Shown one piece after another: positions 18,907 to 27,329 of a stretch of DNA of 64,000 bases (its first letter is position 1; each line of letters begins with the position of its first letter). Origin of the DNA: JANXQZ01 sp038225555 (lineage in GTDB: Bacteria; Acidobacteriota; Terriglobia; Bryobacterales; Bryobacteraceae); the NCBI GenBank assembly GCA_038225555.1, contig JBBRRB010000028.1, positions 1 to 64,000 on the forward strand. Direction: 5' to 3'. The translations under genes and the position numbers were made by a program. Below the pieces are notes generated by a model, which worked only from the letters and a program-made list of their open reading frames with translations, searched no databases and was not told the origin of the DNA.

Positions 18907-19865
18907 ATGCTCTTCGCGATATCGACCAGGTCGCTGAACAGCCCGTACGCAGTCTGTTCAACGCCGGGTGAAATGGATACGGTGCCCACGGTTCCCATGA
19001 GGTCCGTGTGCAGGAGAATTATGTTCGAAGTGCCTGGGATGGAGGCGAGAATGTCTCCCTCCGCCACGACCTCGGCGCGCACTCGCAGCCGGATGCCTGC
19101 CGATGTGATGCGGCCGCGGCTGACCAGGCAAATGGTCTTGCGTTCCTGCTTGAGGGCGATGACGCGCTCGCCTGTCAGCCTTCCGATGCCGCGGCGATCC
19201 ACGTCGAGCGGCGTCATGTTCGCGTCCATCAGAACGTTCGCCAGCACGGCTGTCTTGGCGGCTGAGTCCCATCCATCGATATCGAAGCTGGCGTCCGCTT
19301 CGGCGATCCCGAGATGCTGGGCCTGCCGAATGCCTTCCTCCATCGTCTTGCCGTCGCGCATAGCGGAAATCACGATCTTCGTGGTCGAATTGAGCACTCC
19401 CGTGAAGCCGTGAATGTACACCCCGGGCAGAGTGTTGCGAACCATGTTGAAGACAGGCGCGCCGTCCATAACCGTGGGCTCGAAACGAAACTCGACCCCT
19501 GCCGCGAGCGACTCTTTGCGCAGGACCGAAAAGGCATGCGCGATCGGTCCTTTATTGGCAGTGATGACATGGCGACCTCGCGCGAATGCCGCTCGAATAT
19601 GAGACAGCGCGGGTTCGCCGGTCGCCGGGTTGAGAGTAGTGATTTCGGCCACAACCTCGCACGGCACGGTATCGAGAAATTCATCAACGGACGAGGCAGC
19701 GGGACCGAATTCCGGCTCAACGGGGAGTCCTCGCGCGCCGATCGCAGTCCCGTGACGGGAAGTGTGGATCCCGACAATTCTGAACGGGTAAACGGATCGT
19801 TTCTTATCGAGCAATCTTGCAAACGCTTGCCCGACATTGCCAAAGCCGATCAGCGCTAATCGCAT
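18903..19865 (-). CDS. Homoserine dehydrogenase, short form without ACT domain
   Basis: A 320-residue NAD(P)-dependent oxidoreductase. The Rossmann motif is GFGNVGQAFARLL at residues 7-19, the conserved VITANKGPIAH and DIDGWDSAAK segments are present, and the C-terminal ACT regulatory domain seen in longer enzymes is absent, so feedback inhibition by threonine through that domain is not expected. It would reduce aspartate semialdehyde to homoserine, supplying threonine and methionine. Unlike a typical thr operon it is coupled to an FAH-family gene, so a related 2-oxo-acid dehydrogenase role is an alternative. The start is ATG at 19863-19865. Confidence 0.83.
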   Translation of the reverse strand: MRLALIGFGNVGQAFARLLDKKRSVYPFRIVGIHTSRHGTAIGARGLPVEPEFGPAASSVDEFLDTVPCEVVAEITTLNPATGEPALSHIRAAFARGRHVITANKGPIAHAFSVLRKESLAAGVEFRFEPTVMDGAPVFNMVRNTLPGVYIHGFTGVLNSTTKIVISAMRDGKTMEEGIRQAQHLGIAEADASFDIDGWDSAAKTAVLANVLMDANMTPLDVDRRGIGRLTGERVIALKQERKTICLVSRGRITSAGIRLRVRAEVVAEGDILASIPGTSNIILLHTDLMGTVGTVSISPGVEQTAYGLFSDLVDIAKSI

Positions 19866-19874
19866 TCCGACATG

Positions 19875-20390
19875 TTAGTGGACCAGAAAAGTGGTGCAGG
19901 CAAGCACCATGCCGATCAGCGCGCCGGCCATGGCTACGAACCACATCATCTCGCGCTTCGTCAAGATCGCAAGCGAGGCGAAAACGATCGCAATCTCCAG
20001 AAAAATCTCGCCGAAGTGGAAGCGCAACGCCTTCCTGCCAGCGATGTGGCTCTCGACTTCGAATTCCTTGGCGTTCTCCTGTATTTTCTCGACCTCTTTG
20101 CGGTACCGCTCCGAGTTGTCTTTATACGAGGCTACCTTGTCCGACTTGACTGCGGTTAAAATGTCGAGCGCGATCTCGGATTCGTAACGCCGAATGTTCT
20201 TCGCTTGGGAAAAGGCCCACTGGTCGGACGCTTTTTGCTGGAATAGCAGTTCTTCGGTGGTGGTGAGATGTCCAAACACGGCGACGATGGCGAGCGCAGC
20301 CGCGATTGCGGCCATGGTGGCCGCCACCTTCTTATCGAACGGCTGCTTGGCATGCTCGGCGTGCTCATGCAGCTCCTCTTCAACGTGCAT
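19875..20390 (-). CDS. DUF4337 membrane protein
   Basis: A 171-residue inner-membrane protein of the DUF4337 family. It has a charged His/Glu-rich N-terminus, a transmembrane segment at about residues 23-43 (AATMAAIAAALAIVAVFGHL), a long helical soluble region of about 80 residues that looks coiled-coil, and two hydrophobic segments near the C-terminus (IFLEIAIVFASLAIL and MMWFVAMAGALIGMVLACTTF). The function is unknown. The stop is 9 bp upstream of the homoserine dehydrogenase start, so it could be the first gene of that operon. Upstream is the divergent ECF sigma gene. Confidence 0.82.
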   Translation of the reverse strand: MHVEEELHEHAEHAKQPFDKKVAATMAAIAAALAIVAVFGHLTTTEELLFQQKASDQWAFSQAKNIRRYESEIALDILTAVKSDKVASYKDNSERYRKEVEKIQENAKEFEVESHIAGRKALRFHFGEIFLEIAIVFASLAILTKREMMWFVAMAGALIGMVLACTTFLVH

Positions 20391-20509
20391 CTTCGAATCT
20401 CCTTGTGGCTAGAAATTTAGTATATCCAGATCGGATTGCACGTTTTGGGTAATTTATCGTCAGGACTTAATAGGTTATGATGACAGCGGCACCACTCTTC
20501 GAGGGACTC

Positions 20510-21082
20510 ATGAACGAGCGTGGCATACCGTCAGAGACCGGCAGCGACGTCCAAGTCACGCAAGAACAGCAAAGCCGCTTTATTTCCGATAACTTACGGC
20601 GAGTCTTTCTGCTCATTTACCGAATCGTCGGGAACGTGGCCGACGCGCAGGACCTTACTCAGGAAGCGTTCATCAAAGCGCTCCAGCGTCAAGATCAGCT
20701 CAAAGACGCCGAAAAAGCGGCCCATTGGCTTTCCCGCATTGCGAGCAATACGGCAATCGACTTCCTTCGCCGGCACGGAAAAGTGAATTTCTGTGAAATC
20801 GAAAAGCTGGCCGAGCCGTTGCGCGAGCCTTCAGAGAGTCCAGAGCAGGCTGTGCTTCGGTCGGAGCATCGGGCCTATCTGGAAGTCGGGCTCGAAGGTC
20901 TAACGGCGCGAGAGCGTACCGCGTTGATCCTGCGCGATGTGGAGGGTTTGCCTGCCGAGGAAGTGGCTCGCCAGTTGAATTGTTCAAAGGCCACAGTCCG
21001 TTCTCACATCGCCAACGCCCGCATCAAATTTCGCCGCTATGTCGAAAAGAACCGCCGTGGTCCGGAAAGGAAAAGTTTATGA
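20510..21082 (+). CDS. ECF RNA polymerase sigma factor
   Basis: A sigma-70 family protein of the extracytoplasmic-function class with region 2 (VFLLIYRIVGNVADAQDLTQEAFIKAL), a short linker, and region 4 (LTARERTALILRDVEGLPAEEVARQLNCSKATVRSHIANARIKFRRYV) with a helix-turn-helix. I place the start at ATG 20510, just after a GAGGG ribosome site; an upstream in-frame ATG at 20477 would add 11 residues. The stop overlaps the anti-sigma gene ATG by four bases (ATGA). A sigma/anti-sigma/exported-effector operon of this kind usually responds to envelope signals, with the sigma factor controlling its own operon. Confidence 0.92.
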   Translation: MNERGIPSETGSDVQVTQEQQSRFISDNLRRVFLLIYRIVGNVADAQDLTQEAFIKALQRQDQLKDAEKAAHWLSRIASNTAIDFLRRHGKVNFCEIEKLAEPLREPSESPEQAVLRSEHRAYLEVGLEGLTARERTALILRDVEGLPAEEVARQLNCSKATVRSHIANARIKFRRYVEKNRRGPERKSL

Positions 21083-21729
21083 CGCCCAATCTTCACCCGA
21101 CGGCTGCCCGGCTGGCACTTTACGCGGGGAAGGACCTTGGCTGGTGGGGCCAATGGAGCGTCCAGCGGCACGTTGCGAATTGCTCTGGCTGCCAGGCAGA
21201 CGTGGATGCGTTGCAAAACTCAAACGCTCAGCTTTGCAACTTGGCGCCCGACCTGCCCGCAGATGTGAACTGGACGAGACTTTCTCAAGAGATGACGGGC
21301 AACATTCGGGTAGGTCTGGCGGCAGGCGAGTGCATCGCCGATTTTGAGAAGAGTGTTCGGCCCTCCCGTCCCCGCATAGCGTGGCTCTCCGGCACTGTCC
21401 TCGGTTGCGCTGCCATTGTCGTTGTTGCGAGTCTGTGGCTTAACCTTCCTACGCGGCAAATGGATCACTTGATTTCCGCCGTCGGCCAAGTTCGTTGGGG
21501 GCGCATCGGCTCGAGTTTCCGAACACCCGCGACAAACCAGGACGCAGTAGTGCTGGAGGCGAATCCCTTGGCCATCGAAGTAAAAATGAATGGCCACGGT
21601 TTGGCTTTGATGCACCCCAGCTCGGCGGGAGCCACCGTTTCGGTCAATATGCAGGATTCCGCCGGCGTGCGCTATGTGGATGCCGACAGCGGCCAAGTGA
21701 CACTGAACAAGGTTTATTATGCCCAGTAA
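21079..21729 (+). CDS. Anti-sigma factor with zinc-finger-like HxxxCxxC and one transmembrane segment
   Basis: A 216-residue protein. The N-terminal cytoplasmic part holds the zinc-binding anti-sigma signature as HVANCSGCQAD at about residues 31-41, which would sequester the upstream sigma factor. A single transmembrane segment follows (GTVLGCAAIVVVASLWLNL, about residues 112-130), then a periplasmic portion of about 80 residues that may sense the signal. The ATG at 21079 overlaps the sigma stop, with a GGAAAGGAAAAG ribosome site. The C-terminal stop overlaps the next gene by 11 bp, so the three genes are coupled. No zinc-independent role is visible. Confidence 0.85.
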   Translation: MTPNLHPTAARLALYAGKDLGWWGQWSVQRHVANCSGCQADVDALQNSNAQLCNLAPDLPADVNWTRLSQEMTGNIRVGLAAGECIADFEKSVRPSRPRIAWLSGTVLGCAAIVVVASLWLNLPTRQMDHLISAVGQVRWGRIGSSFRTPATNQDAVVLEANPLAIEVKMNGHGLALMHPSSAGATVSVNMQDSAGVRYVDADSGQVTLNKVYYAQ

Positions 21730-22831
21730 AGTGGCCTCAGGCTTGTCTGCCTGTGCGCTGATGGCCGGTTCGCTTTTCGCCGGAGTTCTTCCGAGAATCG
21801 ACCTGCCGAAGGATTCTCCCGTTTCGTTTCTCTCAGCTGACTATGGCGAATCGAACGAATCGGCTCGGGGCGGGGCTATGCTGCTCGATCTGCACGCGGC
21901 GTTGTCGCTTCGCAATTCGAGCGCCCGCCGCATCCGGGGCATCACGATGGTGGTCACCGCGCAGGATTTCACGCCTGGCGGCAAGGGATCGGTGACTGTG
22001 ACCAGTCTGGATGTAGGGCCTGGCGAGACCTTTCCGATCCGGATCGACCTGCGCCTGCTGCGTCCTTTGCAGACTGGACCTGGCGTCCCCGTTCTGGTGG
22101 GCTTGGACGGAGTGCTGTTCGACGATCTTCAGTTTTACGGTCCAGACAAGCTGAATTCCCGCAGGACCCTGACCGTCAGCGAGTGGGAAGCTCGACGGGA
22201 TCGGCAGTACTTCAAGGCGCTGCTCGCTTCCGGGGGTCCTGAAAAGTTGCAGCACGAGGTGCTGGCCAGCATGGCGCGTCAGACGGATCGCCCTAACGTA
22301 GATGTTCAGATGGTGCGCGGCGGAAGAGCTACCAATTTCGAGCCCGAGAGACAACTTCAGTTCGCGTTCCTGCACTTGCCGGATTCTCCTATCGAGCCGC
22401 TGGAAGGAATGGCGCGGATCGCCGGGAACGAGGCGCGCGCACCGCGCGTGGAAGTGAGGAATCGCTCTGACCGGGCTGTTCGTTATCTGGAGATTGGATG
22501 GATCCTGCAAGATCGGCAGGGCCGCGAGTTTCTGGCTGGAGCGGTCCCGGCGCAATTGAATCTGAGTCCGGGGCAGAAGAGCCAGATCCTGAGTGACACG
22601 GCGCTGAAGTTCCCGCGCACTTCCGGCCAGCCTATGGAGATCGAGGGGATGAGCGGGTACGTCAGCAACGTGGAGTTCGCCGACGGCACCGTGTGGATTC
22701 CGAACCGGGCCGATTTGGCCGACCCGCGTTTGCAGAAAGTGCTGGGACCGTCGGCGGAAGAGCAGCGCTTGCTTCAGCTTTACCACAAGAGAGGGCTGAA
22801 GGGGCTGGTTGAGGAATTGAAAAAATTCTAA
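21719..22831 (+). CDS. Exported hypothetical protein of the ECF sigma operon
   Basis: A 370-residue protein with a signal peptide (about residues 1-21). The mature part contains Ig-like beta-rich segments (SLRNSSARRIRGITMVVTAQDF and VEVRNRSDRAVRYLEIGWILQDRQG) and a helical C-terminus (EQRLLQLYHKRGLKGLVEELKKF). I do not recognise a family. Its position as third gene of the sigma/anti-sigma operon, overlapping the anti-sigma gene by 11 bp, suggests that it is an envelope component controlled by the sigma factor. It ends directly against the stop of the convergent PEP-CTERM gene with no intervening base. Confidence 0.72.
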   Translation: MPSKVASGLSACALMAGSLFAGVLPRIDLPKDSPVSFLSADYGESNESARGGAMLLDLHAALSLRNSSARRIRGITMVVTAQDFTPGGKGSVTVTSLDVGPGETFPIRIDLRLLRPLQTGPGVPVLVGLDGVLFDDLQFYGPDKLNSRRTLTVSEWEARRDRQYFKALLASGGPEKLQHEVLASMARQTDRPNVDVQMVRGGRATNFEPERQLQFAFLHLPDSPIEPLEGMARIAGNEARAPRVEVRNRSDRAVRYLEIGWILQDRQGREFLAGAVPAQLNLSPGQKSQILSDTALKFPRTSGQPMEIEGMSGYVSNVEFADGTVWIPNRADLADPRLQKVLGPSAEEQRLLQLYHKRGLKGLVEELKKF

Positions 22832-23689
22832 CTACGCCCGGCGCTTTCTGCGTAAGAGCGCCAGCATAGCTAGTCCACTGCCCAGAATCACGACCGTGGA
22901 TGGTTCCGGGACAACTTGCGAGCCCGTTAAAGAAAACGCCGCATTAAAGGGTCCTTGACCCGTCACGTCAGTGCCGATACGCACCCAATCCGGCGATAAG
23001 TTCGAATTCCGTATCCAGCTTTGCAGATCAGGCGTGAAGGGAGTTCCCGGTGCCACGATCGGCTTTGGCGCCGACAGCCACAGGAAATTCCCGTTCGCCA
23101 AAGCCACTTCCGGACGGAAGAAGTAATGACCCGGCGCAAGAGTAAGGGGCGTATTGAACGTGATGTTCAAGAGAACCTCTTCGCCCGTAGCCGCACCTTC
23201 GCCTCCCGTTAATGGAGTGGGAAGACCATGAATGCCATTCACCACGGTATTGGCCACGCTGAAGCTTGCGTTCAGCAAACTGCTGGTAAACGTTAAGCCC
23301 GCCGTCGCACTGTCGAAAGCCGCAAATTCACGATCGCTGGGCGAATTGACACGCGTCGGTACATTCCCGGATGGCGGATTCGTAGAATCGAGCGGGAAGA
23401 CGTTGTACAACTCGATCTCCACGCGGCTGATACCGCTAAGAGCCGCGCCGGTTGGCAGCAGCCCGATAAAGGTCGCGCTGTTGATGGTGGTCGGCAGAGT
23501 GGTTAGGAAGTCGTCGGCCGTTTCGGTTTCGAGCAGTCCTGGACCGGAGGGACGGGAAAGCGTGCCGATCTTGCCATCGGGGTTGCCCGTACTGAAAAAA
23601 AACGGAATGGTTGCACCGGCGGCGGAAGGCGTTACCACGAAAGACAAACCCGCTACCAGCATGGAAGTGACGAGCGAAGGCATGTTCAT
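22832..23689 (-). CDS. PEP-CTERM sorting-domain exported protein
   Basis: A 285-residue protein with an N-terminal signal peptide (about residues 1-26) and a classic PEP-CTERM tail: VPEPSTVVILGSGLAMLALLRRKRRA, i.e. a VPEP motif, a transmembrane helix and an Arg/Lys cluster. The motif is recognised by exosortase (XrtA-type) systems, which cleave at PEP and deliver the protein to the envelope or to exopolysaccharide. The body is Gly/Thr/Asn-rich beta-strand sequence. No exosortase gene is visible here. It faces the convergent ECF operon. A second PEP-CTERM protein lies at 62508. Confidence 0.88.
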   Translation of the reverse strand: MNMPSLVTSMLVAGLSFVVTPSAAGATIPFFFSTGNPDGKIGTLSRPSGPGLLETETADDFLTTLPTTINSATFIGLLPTGAALSGISRVEIELYNVFPLDSTNPPSGNVPTRVNSPSDREFAAFDSATAGLTFTSSLLNASFSVANTVVNGIHGLPTPLTGGEGAATGEEVLLNITFNTPLTLAPGHYFFRPEVALANGNFLWLSAPKPIVAPGTPFTPDLQSWIRNSNLSPDWVRIGTDVTGQGPFNAAFSLTGSQVVPEPSTVVILGSGLAMLALLRRKRRA

Positions 23690-23721
23690 AAGTTATTCCT
23701 TGTGTCTGGGGACGCAACGAA

Positions 23722-24069
23722 TTATACACGAAAACTTGCGACTGCTGAATCTTCGTCGTTGTAAATCTCAAACACCGTATGGAGGCGCGTCAGTTGCACC
23801 AGTGCCTGTGCCCGGGAACCGAGTTTCGCTAGCTTCAATTTGCCGCCGTTCTGGGCCACCGCTTTATGGCGCGCCACCAGTTCTCCCAGGCCGGTGCTGT
23901 CGATATAGACCACCTCGCTCATGTTCAGGATGATGTCTTTCTTGCCCAATGCCAAGGCGTCGTCAATCAACTGGCGCAGCAGATGCGTACCCTCGCCCAG
24001 CGTCAGCCGTCCGTTCAGGCTCAGCACGAGAATGCCATTTCGATCCCAATCGATGTAGCTTAGCGCCAT
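23722..24069 (-). CDS. STAS-domain anti-sigma-factor antagonist-like protein
   Basis: A 115-residue single STAS domain (SpoIIAA/RsbV family). The phosphorylatable Ser lies in VVYIDSTGLGEL. Such proteins bind and release anti-sigma kinases in partner-switching pathways when dephosphorylated. It starts 1 bp after the hisA stop, so it is transcribed as the last gene of the histidine operon. No kinase or phosphatase partner is nearby. The upstream gene content gives no clue to a link with histidine. Confidence 0.85.
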   Translation of the reverse strand: MALSYIDWDRNGILVLSLNGRLTLGEGTHLLRQLIDDALALGKKDIILNMSEVVYIDSTGLGELVARHKAVAQNGGKLKLAKLGSRAQALVQLTRLHTVFEIYNDEDSAVASFRV

Positions 24070-24070
24070 C

Positions 24071-24748
24071 TTAGAGCTTGGCCAGTTCTTCCAAATCGAG
24101 CCGTCCCGTGTAGATCGCCATCCCGAGTGCGGCGTGAATCTCTAACTTGTTTAGCTCTTGAACATCTTCCATTGTGGTAATCCCGCCAGCCGCGGTCAAC
24201 TCGTGCCGGGTGGCGGCTCGCAAACGGCGGAACCAATCGAGATCGGTCCCCTGCAGCATGCCTTCTTTGTCGACGTACGTGCAAAGAAAGCCCGAGCAGA
24301 AAGGCTCGAAGTAGCTTAGCCATTCCTCCGCCTTTAAATGCGTCGATTCCGTCCAGCCGCGAATGACGATCTCGCCCTGCTTTGAATCGAGCGCGATGAT
24401 CAACCGATCCGGTCCGACCGCCTCGACGATTTCGTTCAGGACGGGCTGGCTAAATGCGGCGGTACCGATGATCACTCGGTACGCTCCTGCCTCCACCAGT
24501 TCCGTAGCGCGCTCGGCGGACCGCACGCCGCCCCCAACGCGGGCGAGAGTCTTCGACGCCAGCAGTTTCACAATCTCAAGATTAGAGCCCTTGTTCAGAG
24601 TGGCATCCAGATCGATCACTTGGATCTGAGGAAACGCATCGAATTTGCGTAGCATTTCCAGCGGGCTGTCGCCTTCGAGCGCCTTCTCTCGTCCTTGGAC
24701 AAGCTGAACTACTTTGCCGTCCATTAGATCGATGCAGGGAATAATCAA
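24071..24748 (-). CDS. hisA: Phosphoribosylformimino-5-aminoimidazole carboxamide ribotide isomerase
   Basis: A 225-residue TIM-barrel enzyme of histidine biosynthesis. Motifs match HisA: IIPCIDLMDGKVVQLVQG with the catalytic Asp at the N-terminus, VGGGVRS, and late AAGGITTMEDV. It catalyses the Amadori rearrangement of ProFAR to PRFAR. The start is TTG at 24746-24748, overlapping the hisF stop as TTGA; an upstream ATG frame extends about 100 codons into hisF antiphase and is not real. The product is slightly shorter than the usual 240 residues. The stop is one base from the STAS gene. Confidence 0.92.
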   Translation of the reverse strand: MIIPCIDLMDGKVVQLVQGREKALEGDSPLEMLRKFDAFPQIQVIDLDATLNKGSNLEIVKLLASKTLARVGGGVRSAERATELVEAGAYRVIIGTAAFSQPVLNEIVEAVGPDRLIIALDSKQGEIVIRGWTESTHLKAEEWLSYFEPFCSGFLCTYVDKEGMLQGTDLDWFRRLRAATRHELTAAGGITTMEDVQELNKLEIHAALGMAIYTGRLDLEELAKL

Positions 24749-25509
24749 GGCGCGGGCCTCACCGGAATGTTGCGAGCATGCAGCCACTGTTTCAAGTCGG
24801 CCACCGTATAGGTTCCATAGTGAAAAACCGAAGCCGCCAGTGCCGCGTCCGCTTCGCCTTCGGTGAGAACGCGGCCGAAATCTTCCGGCTTGCCCGCGCC
24901 TCCCGAAGCGATCACTGGTATGTGCGTTGTTCGCGAAACGGTGCGAGTCAGACAGCAATCGAATCCTTCCTGCACGCCGTCTGTATCCATCGAAGTCAGC
25001 AGAATCTCGCCCGCCCCCAGCGCCTCCCCGCGCTGTGCCCATTCGATGGCGTCGATGCCCTCGTCATGCCGACCACCGCGGGTGAACACGTTCCACCCAG
25101 CGTTCCCGTTGCGGCGCGCGTCGATGGCCAGCACCACCGCCTGAGCGCCAAACTCCTGGCTTAGTTCCGAGATCAGCTCGGGCCGGTGCACAGCCGCCGT
25201 GTTCACGCTCACTTTATCCGCGCCCGCCATCAATATCTTGCGCGCGTCCGCGACCGATCGAATTCCTCCGCCAACGGTCAGCGGGATAAACACCCTCCGT
25301 GCCGTTCGAGCCACCACGTCGGCCATGGTATCCCGGTTGTCGCTGGAGGCCGTGATATCGAGGAAAACAAGCTCGTCCGCGCCTTGCTGATTGTAGCGAT
25401 CAGCCAATTCCACCGGATCGCCCGCATCCCGCAAATTTACGAAATTGACGCCCTTTACCACGCGGCCGTCAGTCACATCCAAGCAAGGAATAATGCGCTT
25501 GGTCAACAT
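24745..25509 (-). CDS. hisF: Imidazole glycerol phosphate synthase cyclase subunit
   Basis: A 254-residue HisF. Key residues are in RIIPCLDVTDGRVVKGVNF (catalytic Asp), the VGGGIRSVADA phosphate loop and IASGGAGKPEDF. HisF uses ammonia made by HisH to convert PRFAR into imidazole glycerol phosphate and AICAR. I start at ATG 25507-25509, overlapping the end of hisH by 7 bp; a longer upstream frame is not homologous. The order hisH-hisF-hisA is a classical coupled group. Cytoplasmic heterodimer with HisH. Confidence 0.95.
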   Translation of the reverse strand: MLTKRIIPCLDVTDGRVVKGVNFVNLRDAGDPVELADRYNQQGADELVFLDITASSDNRDTMADVVARTARRVFIPLTVGGGIRSVADARKILMAGADKVSVNTAAVHRPELISELSQEFGAQAVVLAIDARRNGNAGWNVFTRGGRHDEGIDAIEWAQRGEALGAGEILLTSMDTDGVQEGFDCCLTRTVSRTTHIPVIASGGAGKPEDFGRVLTEGEADAALAASVFHYGTYTVADLKQWLHARNIPVRPAP

Positions 25510-26102
25510 GCAAGTTCCACGAAGTTCTTTACGATTTTCAGCCCGATCGGACCGCTCTTTTCGGGATGGAACTGAACGCCGAAAATATTGCGCGATTCGA
25601 GCACGGCCGTGTAGGGCAGCGTGTAGGTGCAGGTGGCCGCGGTAGCAGTTGTAAGGGGAGCGTAATAGCTGTGGGCGAAGTACACAAACGGGTTTGGACT
25701 GATGCCTCTCAAGAGCGTTGAACCGGAAGCGGGAGCGAGTTCGTTCCATCCCATGTGCGGCACGCGAGCGTCTGCAGCGAAGCGTCTGTTGGAGCCTTCA
25801 AAAAGGCCCAGGCCGTCCAACTCCGGCGCTTCTTCGCTCTTCTGAAACAGAGCTTGCAATCCTAGACAGATGCCCAGAAACGGAATCCCGGCCTGGATGC
25901 GCGCCAGCAGCGGCTGCCTCACTCCCATCGCGTCTAGCGCTCGCATCATTTGTCCGAAATGGCCCACTCCAGGCAGCACGATCTTAGTTGCGTGTTCCAG
26001 TCCAGTCGCGTCGCGCACCAATTCGTAAGCCGCGCCGATCTCCGACAGCGTGTTTTCCACCGAGCGAAGGTTGCCCGCGCCGTAGTCCAGAATCGTAATC
26101 AC
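25503..26102 (-). CDS. hisH: Imidazole glycerol phosphate synthase glutaminase subunit
   Basis: A 199-residue class I glutamine amidotransferase. The catalytic Cys is residue 79 in GICLGLQALF, the His and Glu of the triad lie in GVQFHPEKSGP, and the N-terminal DYGAGNLRSV is conserved. It supplies ammonia from glutamine through the HisF barrel. ATG starts at 26102 and overlaps the hisB stop by four bases. Adjacent hisF lies immediately downstream, matching the usual HisH/HisF complex. Confidence 0.95.
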   Translation of the reverse strand: MITILDYGAGNLRSVENTLSEIGAAYELVRDATGLEHATKIVLPGVGHFGQMMRALDAMGVRQPLLARIQAGIPFLGICLGLQALFQKSEEAPELDGLGLFEGSNRRFAADARVPHMGWNELAPASGSTLLRGISPNPFVYFAHSYYAPLTTATAATCTYTLPYTAVLESRNIFGVQFHPEKSGPIGLKIVKNFVELAC

Positions 26103-26686
26103 AGCAATCCCTTCGTGGAGGGCAACTGCTCCTTCAAGCGTTCATCGGTAGAACAGGCGTAACGGAGCGCTCGCGCGAAGCACTTGAAGATCGCTTCCAC
26201 TTTATGATGGCTGGAGCGTCCATACAAGACCTTGGCGTGGAGGTTCGCGCCAGCGTGAATCACAAAACCGCCGAAGAAATCCTCCAGCAACTCCACCTGC
26301 AGATCTCCGACCTTTCGCACGGTGATCTTGTCGCTGTAAACCAGGGCCGGACGCTTGCTCAAATCGAGCGCCACCACCGCCAGGGTCTCGTCCATGGTCA
26401 TGACAAAATACCCCGCGCGATTGATCCCGATCCGGTCGCCCAGCGCTTTGGAAAATAGCTGGCCCAAGGCGATCCCGACATCTTCCACGGTGTGGTGCTG
26501 ATCCACGTCCAGGTCGCCGTGAGCCTTTAACTTCAGATCGAACCCACCGTGCTTGGTGAACAACTCCAGCATGTGATCGAAGAAGCGCACGCCTGTCGAT
26601 ATGTCATAAGCGCCTTGGCCATCCAGTTCGAGGCTGCCCTGAATCTGGGTTTCCTTGGTGATGCGCTCCAGCTCAGCCGATCTCAT
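26099..26686 (-). CDS. hisB: Imidazoleglycerol-phosphate dehydratase
   Basis: A 195-residue monofunctional HisB dehydratase (no N-terminal phosphatase domain). Conserved metal-binding segments include RFFDHMLELFTKHGGFDL, DVDQHHTVEDVGIALG and a second His cluster RSSHHKVEAIFKCFARAL. It removes water from imidazole glycerol phosphate to make imidazole acetol phosphate. Because this HisB lacks the histidinol-phosphatase half found in enterobacteria, another gene must supply that step. Its start overlaps the end of the upstream HAD gene by 14 bp. Confidence 0.95.
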   Translation of the reverse strand: MRSAELERITKETQIQGSLELDGQGAYDISTGVRFFDHMLELFTKHGGFDLKLKAHGDLDVDQHHTVEDVGIALGQLFSKALGDRIGINRAGYFVMTMDETLAVVALDLSKRPALVYSDKITVRKVGDLQVELLEDFFGGFVIHAGANLHAKVLYGRSSHHKVEAIFKCFARALRYACSTDERLKEQLPSTKGLL

Positions 26687-27329
26687 TCACGTCTCCTAAA
26701 ATGCGAATGGCTCCTTCTAGCTCCAGGCCGGCCACCAGATCGTCTCGCTTGGGGCTGTTGGGCGCGGCGATGCCAATGAACGGAACGTTGGCCGCCCGGG
26801 CAGCGCGAGCATCATCCACCGTGTCACCCACGTAGAGCAGCGGCTTGCCCGGACGCATTGCCGCGATCTTCAGCAGACCGTCAGGGGCGGGCTTTTCGTT
26901 AACTACGTCACTTGAGGTCACCAGCAGAAAGCGATCGCGGAGCCCCTGGCGATTTAGCGTAATCTCGGCTTCAAGCGTACTGCGGCCTGTAAAAATCGCC
27001 AGTTCAAAGCGTTCGGTCAGGCGGTCCAGCAAGCCGTCCCGAGGGATCCAGCGTTCGCGGTGAATGAGGCCTTGGTTTAGGAACAGGTCATTGAACGTTT
27101 CGATCACCGACTCGTACGGAACTTCTACACCCAGATCGCGGCAGATCTTCTGTGAGAGGACCCAATCGTTGTTATAACCGCCCAGATTCTTGTATTCCTG
27201 AATCAGCTCGCGCGAAATCGTCTTGCCTGTGAAGATGTTAACGGTTCGCACGATGGTTTCGCGATACGACTCGGAAACCTCCACCAGCACGCCATCCATG
27301 TCGAATACCAGCACTTGCGGCTGCGTCAT
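26673..27329 (-). CDS. HAD-superfamily phosphatase in the his operon, candidate histidinol-phosphatase
   Basis: A 218-residue HAD hydrolase (subfamily IA-like). The nucleophile motif FDMDGVLVE supplies Asp10 and Asp12, the cap domain follows, motif II is IFTGRS, the Lys motif is in NEKPAPDG, and motif IV is VGDTVDDARAA. The enzyme lies between hisC and hisB with a 4-bp overlap to hisC, in an operon that otherwise lacks a histidinol-phosphatase (the HisB is dehydratase-only and no PHP-type HisK is present). I infer it performs the missing phosphatase step, but direct specificity cannot be read from sequence. It could also be a general phosphoglycolate-type phosphatase. Confidence 0.8.
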   Translation of the reverse strand: MTQPQVLVFDMDGVLVEVSESYRETIVRTVNIFTGKTISRELIQEYKNLGGYNNDWVLSQKICRDLGVEVPYESVIETFNDLFLNQGLIHRERWIPRDGLLDRLTERFELAIFTGRSTLEAEITLNRQGLRDRFLLVTSSDVVNEKPAPDGLLKIAAMRPGKPLLYVGDTVDDARAARAANVPFIGIAAPNSPKRDDLVAGLELEGAIRILGDVNEIG

